A DNA stretch of 64,000 bases from Chiridota heheva (lineage: Eukaryota > Echinodermata > Holothuroidea > Apodida > Chiridotidae). Where the stretch lies: contig JAIGNY010002044.1 in assembly GCA_020152595.1 (NCBI GenBank), positions 706,001-770,000 on the forward strand. The letters are read 5' to 3'. The notes beneath the pieces were generated by a model. That model searched no databases. It worked only from the letters and a program-made list of their open reading frames with translations, and was not told the origin of the DNA. Position 1 is the first letter of the stretch. Each line of letters starts with the position of its first letter. Both the position numbers and the translations under genes were made by a program. Of the stretch, positions 26,471 through 40,100 are shown in pieces.

Positions 26471-26759
26471 TCCTTGGTCCCAAATGCCATTTAAGACCGT
26501 CCACCCTCGCATTTATACCCTAAATCGTTCATACTCTAAATAAGAGATTCAGAGCGAATGAGTTGCAGTGTGAATATTCGTACTTTGCACCATTATGTAG
26601 CATTCTAACGTTAGGTTTGCCTGTCTACGTGAGCTACAGCTGGCAGTCTGAGATCTGGCGCGCTGGCCAGTCCGGCCGGCCGTGACCATATTTCCTACAA
26701 TATTTCTGTCCCCTCGGACTGAAAATCCTGAAAACATTAACCATCAGACTGCCATTACC

Positions 26760-28095
26760 CCATGAACAGTTGCGCCATTAGGGTTTGATATTGTGGGGAG
26801 GCCGGAAGGGGGAGGGGGGGGGGATGGGGTAAAAGGGCCCGTCTTAAGGCCCCTTCTTGGAGGTGCGAAGCTAGCTCGACTAGTATGCTATAGTCGAGCT
26901 TGATATGCCGCTTGGGATTTCTCCCAGGTCCAGCAAATATTTCCGAAGAATAAAGAACGCTGCTTTCATGTGATAATTGGGTTATAATATCCCGTTTGTG
27001 ACTTGTCCCACACCACTACCAAATTGAGATATAGCACTCGTAGTTGGCAGCTCGTTTGGGCTATAACTTGGGTTTACAAACTCAAAGTTTTTAACACTAA
27101 AATAGTCTGAATGGGCTATATATCCATATGCGCAATTAAATAACTCAGGCTATAACTTTTCAGTCATTAAAATCACCAGAGTGTTAATAACCAGGGACAG
27201 TGGGAGCAATAAAGTACCAGTTCCATGCAGTAATACTATCTGGCTTTTCACAAAAAAGATCTTTGTCACGTACAGAAAAGAGTTCAATAACTGATGCGTG
27301 AAATCACTAGGTTATCTGTGATAAATTCAGCTCAAGAGTGGAAGGAAAGTGAGCGCAAAAGATTGGAAACACATTGCACGGATTGCTCATAAAAGGTGTA
27401 ATAATGGATTAGTTCAGCCTGCATGGCCTCTTACAATATACTATTTGGTACCAAAATTGGAGACCACCTAGCGAAATTTGGAGACCATTGATGGTAACAT
27501 CCGATGACTGGTCTCCTCCTCCCCCCTTCCTTCCCCCCCCCCCCAAAAAAAATGATGCTCAATTTGAGTTTCGAAGGTTGTGAGGTAATAATTATCATAC
27601 GTTGGTTGGTAATTAAGCTCAATCATAACATTTTTTTTGCAGGAAGAGGGGGAGGGGAAGGGAGGGGGAACGGGGCCATGGCCCCTCTTCCCTCCGAAAA
27701 AATAATCTGTAGTAAATGTATGCCAAGCCAGGTTTAAAGCATAGGCATATAGGACATAGATTTGTATGTATATTATACATGTTTGCGTTCAGAACACGGT
27801 ATTTTCACAATTTCCTATACTATTTGAGTATTCGTTGAATTAATTATCATTCATTAGCATTTCTGAGTGATTTGGTCTCCCATCCAATTACATACGTGCC
27901 ACTGCTCTTTTATATGGTTTTGTGTAATACGAATATAATGTACCTACTCATACTGAGTGTCACTCGTCGCTATATTCGCACATCGTGTGTGCGATCCACC
28001 CCCTCGCACCCCCTCCCCCCACTACATCTCCAAGAAAGAAAGAAAAGATGTAGGTACAAAATTAGAGGCACAAAATGACAAATATCAGATGATTT
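26760..28095. other. G-rich runs and AT-rich DNA, no gene
   Basis: G-tracts at 26802-26830 and 27645-27670 and a C-tract at 27531-27544. A hairpin AGCTCGACTA ... TAGTCGAGCT lies at about 26873-26900. No exon recognised. Confidence 0.4.
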
Positions 28096-28109
28096 AATGA
28101 TGATTATCT

Positions 28110-28345
28110 GAAAATCTATTTCAACTTTTGGGAAATTTTCTTCGGTTTTTAAAATTTTCTTCAATTTCCTTTATTTACGGACAATTCTCGTGAAATTTTC
28201 TTCAATTTCCTTTATTTACGAACATTTTTCGTAAAATTTTCTTTAATTTTCGTTAATTACGGACAATTTTCGGATTTTTTTCTCTCAAAATTCCTTATTT
28301 TAGGAAAATTTCTTCAATTTCCGGAAATTGCTAACTTTTCTTTAA
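28110..28345. repeat. Degenerate tandem repeat, about 40-bp unit
   Basis: Five or so diverged units built on GAAATTTTCTTCAATTTCCT and TTTATTTACGGAC. AT-rich; no reading frame. Confidence 0.6.
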
Positions 28346-28599
28346 TTTTAGCCGTATTTCTATAATTTTAAACATTTTCCTATTCGATTTTGCCTAATTT
28401 TGCTTTTAGTTTTACATAGTTTTTCAGTTTTTTGTTAATAAATTCCAATTTGCAGTTCATGTTTCCTCTATAGGTAAACCATCTTTTATTTCAAAATATA
28501 TATCTATTTGTGCCTCCTACTTAATTTTCTCCAGTGGTTGGCAGAGTGGATAGTGTGGGAAAAAGCATGATGAAAATACAAATGAAACATTTTGTGCCT

Positions 28600-28760
28600 T
28601 CAAAATTCCCCAAATCGCAGCGCTTCAGGGGGCGCCCCCTGAACCTCTCCCAGGGCTTCGCTACTGGACCACACCAAGATCCATTAAGCGGGCCCATGGA
28701 TCGCACGCCGCTAAGCGCACGCGTTACATGCGCAGTGCCGCCTTACGGCGCTACAGTGTG
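28600..28760. repeat. GC-rich patch with a 20-bp perfect palindrome
   Basis: TTCAGGGGGCGCCCCCTGAA at 28624-28643 starts a stretch much richer in G, C and CpG than its surroundings (GCGCACGCGTTACATGCGCA region near 28715). It may be an interspersed repeat terminus; no gene seen. Confidence 0.45.
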
Positions 28761-28769
28761 ATTTTGATA

Positions 28770-30400
28770 TCAATCTGGTGTGCCCAATTTTGGCACCAAA
28801 TCACCCTTCATTGCAAATAATAATTGCCACTTTGAAGTGTATTTGTATGATGCTATTAATGATTAATTGTGATTCATTACTAAGTTGCGATAATTAAGTA
28901 TTTGCTCATCAAATGGCTAATATTATTAGCAATATGAGGAAAATATGCCATAGTTAAAATCATATCTCGTTGCAAAGATGTGAAATCCATCTTGATCTTA
29001 TACAACAGTATTTGCTGTTAGTATATCTATTTATGATTTCAAATTTACTGAAAAGCAAACATTCTTAATATAATATGCATCATATTGCTGTTAAAGCTTA
29101 AGTTTTTTAGGTTTACTTGCAATTTTTACATATTCAACGATATTAAAGCTCCAATACGCAGCTGCGCAGCTAGAGTCCTAGGATCCCGTGGGGATTTTGG
29201 CCTCTTCAGCAATGTCGGAACCACGACGGCAAGTGGCAAAGGGAGGGGGGGAGGGGGAAGAGGAGAGGGTGAGGGGGGGGGGAGATAATTGCGCCTAGCC
29301 CTAGAGTAAGGGGAAGAAGGTGCTCTTTTAAAATTGTACGGACGGGGGCAAGGGCTGCCCTTTTAAAAGTTGAGGGCGGGCCGGAGGAGGCGCCCATTTG
29401 AAATTTGTTTGAAATCTTTTTAGGCCATTCTTGAAGCTTGAAAACAAATAGAAATCCACTCACCCTCAACAATACGTAGAGGTTCTTATTTATTAGACAC
29501 AATTAAAACATTGTATTTACTAAGGGCACCGACACTGAGGGCCGTGGTAGGAGGGGACATTCCCCGAATAATTTTATAAGCAGCAATTCTTGAAAGAAGC
29601 CTTTTACCTATTCGCCTGATGTGTAATTGTCAACATTGGTCCTGGCTCCCCAACCTCAAACCTAAAGGTGGAATTTGCCTACCGAAAGTAAGGCAGGGTG
29701 GGGGGAGACAAAAGTGTGTTTGTGTGTGTGTGTTTAAGAAGGGGGGGGGGTTGGAATCACAAAATCACGCTAAGATACATCACATCGCCATACAAAAGTA
29801 CCCATTTGGACAAAAAGTGAGGGTGGAAGTGCCCCTTACCCCCTCCCCCTCCCAAAATCCCGCCTATGCCCAAACCATATGTGTAGGAATCAGGGGGAAC
29901 GTTTCCTCTACTATTTAAAAAACTGACAAGAGTGTCCTTTTTCTAAAATTGAAAAGTGCCCCAATTACTGACAAAAATCGCTCTTGAACTGGATTTTCTG
30001 CTTCCTCCCCCTTGCCCCAAGCTCCTTGTGACAACCATGGCGCTTTGGGTCCCATAAAAAAGACATTACAGTGTCATCGCTCAGGGCTAGACCCAACTCG
30101 ATTTTGCCCAGGTCCAATTTAACATACCAACAACAAAAACAGTCTTATACCCACCCCAAAACATATATTGAGCTACTACATCATTGATGTTCTAGCATCA
30201 CATCAATATTAAAGCTCCTGCTTGCATTTCCAAAAAAAAAAAAAAACATCTCTTCTTTCCTAACAGCCACAGCTCAGCGCTACTGGAACTCCAGTGCCCA
30301 TCAATAAAGGGGAGAGGGAGGATGGGAGAGGTGGACGGGGGTTGGATAAGGGATAGACGGGGGGTCATCTCCTTGCGTAGTTTGCAAGTAAAGTAGTCAG
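28770..30400. other. Intergenic DNA with G-rich runs
   Basis: GGGGGAG-type tracts at 29240-29285 and 29735-29750, a TG repeat at 29715-29732 and poly-A at 30231-30246. No coding exon supported. Confidence 0.4.
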
Positions 30401-30419
30401 CCGGCCGATGATCTTAATT

Positions 30420-30575
30420 CAAATTAAACCGGCCATGCCCACTCGCCAGGCTGAACCTGCGCCTAGGTCCAGTGTAGCGACGCTGCCGGCCGGGTCGCAC
30501 CCGGACGCACTGGCGCGTCCATCATAGACTTCTGCAGTTCTGAGGACAAGGAAGTTTCGAAACGGTGCGTATTTG
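30420..30575 (+). promoter_or_regulatory. Candidate promoter and 5' non-coding exon of GABPA
   Basis: Locally GC- and CpG-rich (GCCGGCCGGGTCGCACCCGG near 30484) in otherwise AT-rich DNA, about 3.5 kb before the first coding exon. It contains an ETS core in CAAGGAAGTTTC near 30548 and a possible donor AACG|GTGCGT near 30563. Because coding exon 1 has a splice acceptor before its ATG, a separate 5' exon must exist; this is the best-looking candidate. Autoregulation by GABP would fit the ETS core but is inference. Confidence 0.35.
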
Positions 30576-31408
30576 TTCCCATATTTCCGATTTTCTTTTC
30601 CTATTCTTGTATTTTAATTAACTATGTTATTCTCGAGAGCTTCTTAAGCTAAGCATATTAAAAAAGATGAAGAGTGATGAATGAATTTTCTATTGATAAT
30701 AGCAATTTGTATGTGCAACTTGGCCTTAGGCTTTGCGTGCTGAACTTATATTAGTAGTTCCACGAAAAATAGTTTGGTTGAGTGATACTAAAGGTAGTGA
30801 CTGCTAGTAATAAATTACAAACAAAGGCCAGTCTAAGATTCTCTGACAGTAGGTTGGGCTTTCATGTTCACTAAATTTTTGCATTTTATTTACATTTTTG
30901 TAAATTATTCATTTGGCCTACAATCCTGGACAAAGTACTTTACACTTTTTTTTTTCTTCCCCTTATGATTAGCCTATACCCCTCTTCAAATTGAGTTGCA
31001 GATCTAATGTTATTAAGCCCTACTAACTTAATGTTAGTGTTATGAAAAACTATTCTTGCAAAACGCATACCAACATTAAATTGGGGTAGAAGGTGAAAAA
31101 TGCAAGACTTTTGCCTGGGATTGTCTCAGAGTATTTCGAATTGGAAGTAAAGGATGAGATTTTCGTAGTATAAATTAATAAAGTAATTTGTGTTAATACT
31201 ATTAAAGTAATGGCAGAAATTCATTATTTAACCTGAAATAGAATAACGTGCAGTCCTTAAAAGTTTCTCTACAATCATGGCCCATAAATGACAATATTAG
31301 GTAATGAAAAGTAGTAATAGAAAGAAGTCTCCTGAATTATTATATGTACAATAATTTGAATATGTAGGAAGTTTACTGATTTATGATTTAATTTACAGTC
31401 AAGTTTGA

Positions 31409-31714
31409 TGCACTTGTCAATTGTGTAACTCACCCCTACACTTGTGGACAAGGTGAGTTATTGCACCAAAGTTGGTGGACAAAACATGTACATTGACGCA
31501 CCCTAAAATGTTTTGCGAAATGCCTTACCCCAAATCAATCACCCCTGTACGAGTCAATGGGTCTGAAGTAAATTGACCCACCCCAGAGTCACTCTGGTGA
31601 CTGAAAATTTGGTACAATGATGCACATGTGGGTCAATATTTCATATGTCAATGACTCACCTTTGACTGACATTGCCGGGGGTTGTAGGGGTAAGTCATAC
31701 AACTGACAAGTGCA
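31409..31714. mobile_element. MITE with about 29-bp terminal inverted repeats
   Basis: 306 bp from TGCACTTGTCAATTGTGTAA to the near-complement ending CAACTGACAAGTGCA; both inner ends carry CACCCC or GGGGTAAGT. Non-coding, family not recognised. Confidence 0.7.
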
Positions 31715-32570
31715 TTACAACGAAGAACTTTGGCATAGAGCTTAGCCACTTTGACGAAATTTGGCATACTTTTCGCTTATATTTATAAAGAAATACATTA
31801 AAATTATAGTGTTATGAACAAAACTGGTGTAAATCTTTGGTGTGGAGGACACACGTTTTCCACTGTGGGTCTGCAGGAGGGGGAGGGGGACCCTTGACCC
31901 TAATCACTGAAATTTTTCACATTTATTGTACATGTACCCTACTATATGACACCATTCATGCTCATGTCACACCATTCCATAACTATTGGGGAAAGTGGTG
32001 AAAAGTGCTTAATAAATCAACATAGTAGTACAAACATAATCTAGTAAGGTATTTACCACCTGAAGAAAGTGATAAAACCCTATTAAAGCGGTACAACTTT
32101 GACCAAATGTGTTGCTTTTAATTCAACTTTATTACGTTATTAAAATGTCACTGAAAATGTTAACATTTGTTGATGATCTTATAAATTTGCTTTAAATAAT
32201 TGCAACTACAAATATTCTTGTTTAAATTCTTTTGTTAAAAATGAAATTGTGTCCAAGAATAAAAAAAAAAAGTAAACTTAGTTCATTAAACATATAGCAA
32301 CTTCCTGCCTACAGTATAAACTGGGATTTTCCAAGAAAGATTGAAGAAGAAAAATTTAATTAGTCAATAATTATATTAATTTTCTTTGCAATTATAAATT
32401 AGCAATTGTCAAGAAAGGGAGAAAATAATATCAACCTTCTCTATAGTAGACTTTTCACATCAGTTATTTATATACAAATGAGAACAGAACTTAACAAAGT
32501 TTATTGAGGATTCTCAATTCATAAGTCCTGACTTTTAGAAATATTTGAAAGAATATTAAGGTATTGTTAA

Positions 32571-33133
32571 AGGAATATTCCCATGTTTTTTTTGTAAACT
32601 TTCATATGAAAGAGGAAATATTTATCAAAAATATAGTACACAAATCATGTTGATATGTTATTCCTACCAGAACTTATTCAAATTTTATGATGCGCAAAAA
32701 ATGGCAATAAATGGATAGGAAAAGGCTCAGCGTGACATCACAGCAACACATTTCCCCACAAAGCTATGTATTTCATTAAAATCTTTTTTTTTTTTATTAC
32801 TTAAACCTGCTAGAAAAATAAATTGATGAAAATTAGGTATTTATATTTATTGCCAAATACTGTATACCCTACTTACTTTAATAACTTTTGGAAAATTGTT
32901 TCTAATCATACAGAAACAATTAATTAACATTTAAAGAAATACATAAATATTTACAATGGAATTGTCTCTATGACATCATCAAACATGAATTCATCATACT
33001 GTACAAAAACTTTAAAATGCAATTGTATAATCTTTAACAATCCACATCTCCTGAACGGAATATGATATCAAACTAATTTTTGACCAAATTGGCTCTAAAA
33101 ATATGCTCTTTCATACAAAAGTTTACAAAAAAA
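32571..33133. mobile_element. TTAA MITE family B, interrupted copy
   Basis: TTAA at 32567-32570 then AGGAATATTCCCATG. The interior shows GTCTCTATGACATCATC and TCATACTGTACAAAAAC, the reverse of the copy at 6042. The last 20 or so bases of the right end are replaced by the SINE at 33135. Confidence 0.75.
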
Positions 33134-33134
33134 G

Positions 33135-33415
33135 GTGGGCAGGGTGGGCCCATCGATGGGCAGGGCAGGCCACCTCTGTGAAACAGCAAAGCTAGTAGTC
33201 TGTGTCACAACATTTGTGTCCTTGAGCAAAGACTTTACTCGACTTGTTCCAGTCCACTCATCTGTAAAATGAGTACCAGCACTGCTGGGAGTTAACCTGC
33301 AATGCACTGGCATCCCATCCAGAGGGAGACCTGCACTCTCATCCACTTATGCCAATGAAAATGGGGATAGCCACCAGTCTGATGGGCCTTTGTGGCTCAA
33401 TAATGAATTTAACTT
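33135..33415 (-). mobile_element. SINE, same family as 54965 and 56500
   Basis: The reverse complement contains GTGCATTGCAGGTTAACTCC, CAGCAGTGCTGGTACTCATT and TTTGCTCAAGGACACAA, shared with the copies at 54965-55175 and 56500-56740. It adjoins the broken end of a family B MITE. Confidence 0.65.
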
Positions 33416-33496
33416 CACCTGTTTGTCTTAATTAAAACCTATAGTTATTTTCATTGTGATTTGTTTGAGATACTGTAAAAGTTGACCAAGTTTTGA

Positions 33497-33993
33497 AGGA
33501 TTAACCAGATCTAGCATGTCCATCTTATATAAAAGAGGACTTCAAAATTAACAAAATGGTGAAGAAATACATTTGAAAATCATCTTACTTCAGACTAAGG
33601 AAGTCATAGCCTCAAAAAACATATTTTGTCCTGTGATTTTCAAAAAGCTTAAAAATAGGAATAGGCCTATGTCAAAAAATTAGTAAAACTGAATCTAGTA
33701 AGGTTATTTATGATATACCACCTGAAGAAAGTTTTGAGGAAAAATAATCTAAATAGTAAAAACTTGAAACAAACTCTCTTTAAATACATTAGAAATTGTT
33801 AAGAATGTGAGGATGAAGACAAAACTTTCCAAAGTAGACTTACTACACCAGTCATTTCTACTCAGATAAGACAAATCTTTCAATTTGAATACCTCCCTAA
33901 CGGAAATAAGATTTTTGAATGCTTCTTTCACCATTTTGTTTCTTTTGATTTTTTGGATATAATATGGACATGCTTGACCACTGAACTAATCCT
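33497..33993. mobile_element. TTAA MITE family A next to GABPA coding exon 1
   Basis: Starts TTGA|AGGATTAACCAG and ends CTGAACTAATCCT before TTAA at 33994-33997. The right end is 26 bp before the exon beginning at 34020 and carries CTAAT at 33986-33990, a match to the animal branch-point consensus 30 nt from the acceptor. Confidence 0.8.
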
Positions 33994-34045
33994 TTAAATA
34001 TATTGATGCTTCATATCAGGTACGTTGATTGGTTTCACTTATAAA

Positions 34046-34146
34046 ATGGAAGAGTCCACAACAGAGGAAGTCCCGACATCAGTGGAGGATGAAACTGTAT
34101 CAGAAGAAAGCAACAAGGGTGCAAGAAAGGAAGAGATTCCATCAGG
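34046..34146 (+). CDS. GABPA: GABPA coding exon 1
   Basis: 101 coding nt (exon from 34020) encoding the acidic [12 protein letters not shown] start; donor CAGG|GTAGGT, phase 2. Bracketed by MITEs on both sides. Confidence 0.85.
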
Positions 34147-37100
34147 GTAGGTTCAGTGATGGAATTAATGCAGACATAAAGTCTGCCATAATCCTTATTT
34201 CATATCGTAGAATTAAAAATAACAAATCTTCTGAGTTTTGACCAAGTTTCATAGGTCCTGAAGCAATTTAACACATTTTTTGTCGTAATGATTAAAGTCT
34301 TGTATGCTTCTACCATGGGAGCCGCTGTTTTAATTTTAAAACATGCAGAAAGTGATGTCATCAACCTAACAGGATGTTGGAATGCAGGATAATTCTTTAT
34401 AATCTATATCAATTGTATTCCTTTTATAAAGGTCATTTTTGTGTACTCATGAAATTATCAAAACATGCTGTTAAAATATTTGTGTCCCATCATTTTAGAA
34501 TGAAAACTTCAACAAACTTTATAACTTGAATGATTTTATATTATAAATTTGAATTTATATAGTAATTTTATATATTATGAATTTAAATTTATATATTAAT
34601 TTTATATATTATAAATTTAAATATTTGTGCCTATCATTTTAGAATAAAATCTTCAACAAAATTTGTAACGAAGAATTTTATAATCCTTATTCCCTGTTGA
34701 GGAAATACTGTAGTGTCATCATGCACAAGAATTTAATACAAAATGGCAGCCTCCATGTGTTGACTTCAAACATGAATAATTTTAGATATGAATACAATTT
34801 TCACTTGCTATTTTTGTTAGCACTGTAGGTTTAGATATTAATGAAATAAGGATTGTATCCAACTTTATGTCTGGAAACTTGATCATTTTTCTTTATTGTA
34901 AATCTCTGAATCAGGAATCTACATTATATAAGACACATTTCTTAAAAGTAAACTTAAATTAATTTTATTTTATTTGTTAAGGTGTGGAATGGCTGAATAT
35001 GCAGAATATATGAAAATAAGTTCATGTGAATAACCAGTAACCAAGTGAAAGAATTTTCAGAATTGCCAACAAATTATATTTAAAATTTAAGAAGAAAATA
35101 CATTGGTAATGTCATTTCCTATTGAGGACCTCCTACCTCTTCAAAGTGGTTAATTGTGTAACATGTTAGCTCTAAAATTAAGAGATTCAAGAATAGAACA
35201 AGGTAGTTGTCTAGTTCAGCTTCTTGTTCTTCATAGTCTTGTCTTCTGGACCATTGAGTTACAACTACCTGTCTGATATGACCATCCATACATTAAGAAA
35301 ACGTGACCAACCAATCTTTAACGGTTTCATGGTTTACGATTTTCATTATCTTCGTGCGACGTATTTAATAAATTTCATTTTTTTTTTTTACATTTCTGTC
35401 AAATTGAATATAAAGGTTGTTGTATTATTTTGGTAACAAAGACACTTCAAAATTTATTCCTGCTATTTGCGTCTACATTTTACCCTCTTTTTCTGCAGCA
35501 CCGTTGTCATCACAACCCCAGCAAATATTGTAACCCAGTTAATGGATATCGCTGAACCTCTTTCACATCTGAAGGGTCTACTGGAGAAAAGAATACAGTG
35601 TAATCTTTCAGAGCATGAGATTTACCTTCAGAATGCAACAAAGGTGAGGTGTAAGCTTTGTTTTGATATACTTAAGTGAATGTCTCCCTCTCTAAAATGT
35701 ACACGATATAGAACCTGAACATGGTGAACATGGTAACAGAGAAGACTGAAGAAATGTCGTCTGGAAGAACTGTTTTTGAATCTGTTTTACTTTAACTGTT
35801 TGATACAGGCTACATTTGAAATGGTGACCATAGAGAGGAGATTGAAAAGGGGGGGGGGAGATGTGGCAGACTGGCCATATATCATACATTTCTATAATTC
35901 AAATCTTGTTTCCTCGTTTAAAGGTGCTCTCTGCCCAAAAGTGAGGGTGTATTTAGTATGAGTCTCACACTAAATCGAATATCTTTGCAGTACATAATAT
36001 CATAAACATCACCAAATCCCAACCCGAGTACTCAAAATTTGTACGTGTTTTCCCATTGACTTTTTGGAATTTTTTCGCTTGCACATGATGGGTGAAAATT
36101 TCTGTAAAAAGCTGACCTTGTTATGCAACTTCTATTGGTTAAAATCTATGTAAATTAGCCACAGATGTAGAAAATGTCAATGAAATTAGTAAAATCTTAT
36201 GCCCTCACTTATCAGGCAAGAGCACCTTTAATTGATTGGTGTCAATTATTAGTTATCTTCTTACATGCACAAGTGGGTGGGAAATAAAACTCAAATGAGT
36301 GATAAATTACTAAAGAAAGGAAAATGCTAGAGATTATGTTTTGATGTACACTTCTTTTCGGAAGACTTATACACTGGTTAGCTGTAAATAGTGATATTGC
36401 TTTGTTCAGGCAGGTGCTGAATGAATATCAAGAGGTTAGACTCCAGTAGACGCTTGATTAATACTAATAGATTTGACGAAGTTGTGTGCAATCAACCTCT
36501 CTAAGTATGGAAATAGGCCACACCCACCATAGCAATGCGGTAACTAGGTGGGGCAAACAAACCTCAAACCCACAATCATGCATGATCATCGATTTCCCAT
36601 TTAGATGTTCATGTGGTCTGTTGCAAGTTCTGATCCATTTATGGCACTTCTCCAGATCTTTAGAGTTTTTAGCAAAAGGAATAAACAAAATTCCGTTGCT
36701 AACCTTTTTGGGTAACGGAAATTGGATTTACAAAGCCTGTAACAGGCCGTAGGTGCAATTTATGTTTGCCATTTTGTCCTCACTCAGTCTGTGTGTGCAG
36801 AAATTTGTTTTGTGCAGTACATTGCATTGTATGCATGAGCCTGCGCCGCTATCTATTGGTACTGCGTTGGATTTTTGCCCCATTACTTATGCAGATTTTG
36901 TCACTAAGCAAATCTGTGTGGTGATTGGTTGAAAAAGCTGTCAATCATCTAACTACTGTAGAGGGGTTAATTGATGCTGACATTATCTTATTATCTTATG
37001 CTGAAGACCTTAAGTCATTGTATCATTGAATGTACAGATTTTATTTCACAAACATTTGCCTGAGAGTGAATGCACATACTGTCTGTAGTGTGCCAAGAGG

Positions 37101-40100
37101 ATGGCAATGAAGGTTATTAAAAAAACACACAAATATTCTGACATCTTGCTTAAAAAGGTAAGGTGCAGTAGTCATCACAAGGATTTTTGGAGGGTAAAAA
37201 GGTAAGGTACAGTAGTCATCACAAGGATTTTTGGAGGGTAAAAAGGTACGGTACAGTAGTCATTACAAGGATTTTTGGAGGGTAATAAGGTAAGGTGCAG
37301 TAGTCATCACAAGGATTTTTGGAGGGTTAAAAAAGGTAAGGTACAGTAGTCATCACAAGGATTTATGGAGGATAAAAAGGTGCAGTAGTCATTACAAGGA
37401 TTTATGAAGGGTAAAAAGGTGCAGTAGTTATCACAAGAATTTATGGAGGGTAAAAAGGTGCAGTAGTTATCACAAGAATTTATGGAGGGTAAAAAGGTGC
37501 AGTAGTCATCACAAGGATTTTTGGATGGTGCAGGACAAGGAACAATTTGGTGCCAAGTGAGTCATTAAGTGCACAGAAAGTCATTCATTCTCAAGGACTG
37601 GGTGAATTCCCATCATCCTGAAGCCCTCTACAGTATCACTTCTGCTTTATAAAGCCATATTTTTTCTTTCAGGTCGGATATTTAAAAAAGTGTTTCTTAC
37701 ATCAATTTGGGTGTATGCCAATCTGGATATGTTTGGAAATATGTGTTTCTGTTTATGTTTGTATCTTTTTTTTCTACATGCAGCTTGATGAAACAAAAAG
37801 CCTTGTAGAGCAAGGGGTAAATACAGATGGCATGGTGCAGTTTAGTACACAAATCATCTCAGTAAAAGGTACAGGCATTACTATGAAAATTAACTGGAAG
37901 CATATTTAAAATGTCCATTAGTAAAGGCACTGCTTAAAAATTTGGCCTGCAATTTTGAAGCAAAAATTAACTACATCATTCCACAAGATTAACTTTGCAT
38001 CATAACATTGAGGTATAAATAGTTCTATGCTCGTAGTTCATTTCACCTTTCCCCAGCAGCAAAGACAAACAATGCCAGCATTATTTACAGTAACTACTTA
38101 TATTACAAAGGAATACCATTATATTCAGATGTGTGTGACTAAAAACACCATGTAACACCAGTGGGAGTAGTTGTTATCTTGAAGGTGCCTTGGAGAGGTG
38201 AAACTGTATACACTTTTGTGCTTTGGGAAACAAAGAAATATTTGACTTTTTCTTGGAATGGCCCTGCTCCATTTGAGGACAGGTTGAGATGTTCCTGGTT
38301 TTAAGCAGAGCCATTTCTAATGTCTGTTTCTGTACACTTTTGCTCTAATTTATTCTGAAATTCTCTTTTCCCCTATAACTTCATTTAGAAACTCTTTCAG
38401 AAAAACTTCCTCTTATTTCATCGGTAACTGCAATATGTTCCACAATATCAAATTGATATACTCTTATGTGGTTTCCCTTCCCCTTTCCTCACTCCTTCCC
38501 TTTCTTTTCTCCTCTTTTCTACCTCACTTAGTCTTCGTAAGTAACCTCTCTCTTGTAGCTCTCTAATTTAATTTTTACCTAGTTCGGCACATGTTGACTC
38601 TGACTGTTGTTGTGCTGCATATCCCAGAGAATGGAGTATCTGTGACATGGTGACATTTTGTGACAAAATTTTATTTTTTAAAAACCTGTGACATTTTGAA
38701 AATTTTGTGACAAAATGAACAATAAGCAGATGTACAGTATTCTAATTTGTTTGACATTTTGTGACATGTTTTACCCCTTCACTCACACTCATTGGTAATT
38801 TGATGTCGCATTTTAGTGATGGATTCCATTTTTCATGAAACAGACATAACCAAATGATCCTTTCGATGAGTATCACCGGTCAACTGGTCATGATGTGTGA
38901 ATCTATGCCAATTAAATGTGTCAAAGGCAAAACTGATGTGACACTCTGTGCAAAAGGTGCCAAAAGTATGCAACATTGATTATTATTACACAATTTTGTG
39001 ATGTGACATTTTGTGACAAGCCAACAATCATCACTCCATTCTCTGATATCCTCAACAGACAAGCAAAGATTATTTTTCCTGTTTGATATGTAACAAATAC
39101 TATGTTTTACTTTTTAATTAGTTAACTGATGTGTGTCTTTGTTTCTTTGCTAGGTCTTATTCCACCTCGAATCAACATAGTGGATGTGGTCAAACCAATC
39201 ATAGAGCCGTTAGAGACTCCGCAGCAAGTACAAGGTGAATAAGAACACCGTTAGGGTGTTTGCCATAGTGTATGTACACTAATACATGTAATAATATTAA
39301 AGGAAAGGTATTGTCCCATAAATACATTCAGAAGTGAATGCCGCCATGCTGGTAACGTCACTTCCGGTTTTTGATATATTTTTTAATTGATTGTGAGAAA
39401 TCTGTGATATTATTGATCACACATCTGCCAGACAGATTATAGGGGTTTACATGTGTAATCGATAACATCACATTTTTTTCGCAATCAATAAAGGAAATTG
39501 CAAACTGGAAGTGATTGTATTTATGGGGCGATACATCTCCTTTAAGTAATAACAAACAGCATTTGAAACATGCCATTCACCAAAATATCATGACAATAAG
39601 AATAATACAATTAAAGAGGTAAGTAAAAAAAGGTGAATCTTTTAAAGGAGGCATAAAGTCTGACATAATCCTTATTTCATATGATAGAAATGAAAATAAC
39701 AAATTTACTGACCAAGTTTCATAACTCCCAAAGCAATCTAATACATTTTTTGTAATTATTAAAAACTTTAATGCTACTACTTAATAGTACCATGGGAGCT
39801 GCCATTTTTATTTCAAAACATGCCGTTAATGATGTCATCAGCCCAGCAGGATGTTGGAATGCTTTGTATTTTTTTATAATCTACCTCAAGTTTTCTAGCT
39901 TATGAAAAATTGTTTTCTTTTGTAAGGGTCAAGAAATTGTGTACTCATTAAATTATCAAAACATGCTGTTAAAACTTTGTGTCACATCATTTTTTATAAA
40001 ACTTTAATCACATTTATAAAGAAATATATTATAATCCTCATGTCCCTATTGGGAAAATGATGTCATCATGCACAATATATCAATACAAAATTGAACAAAA

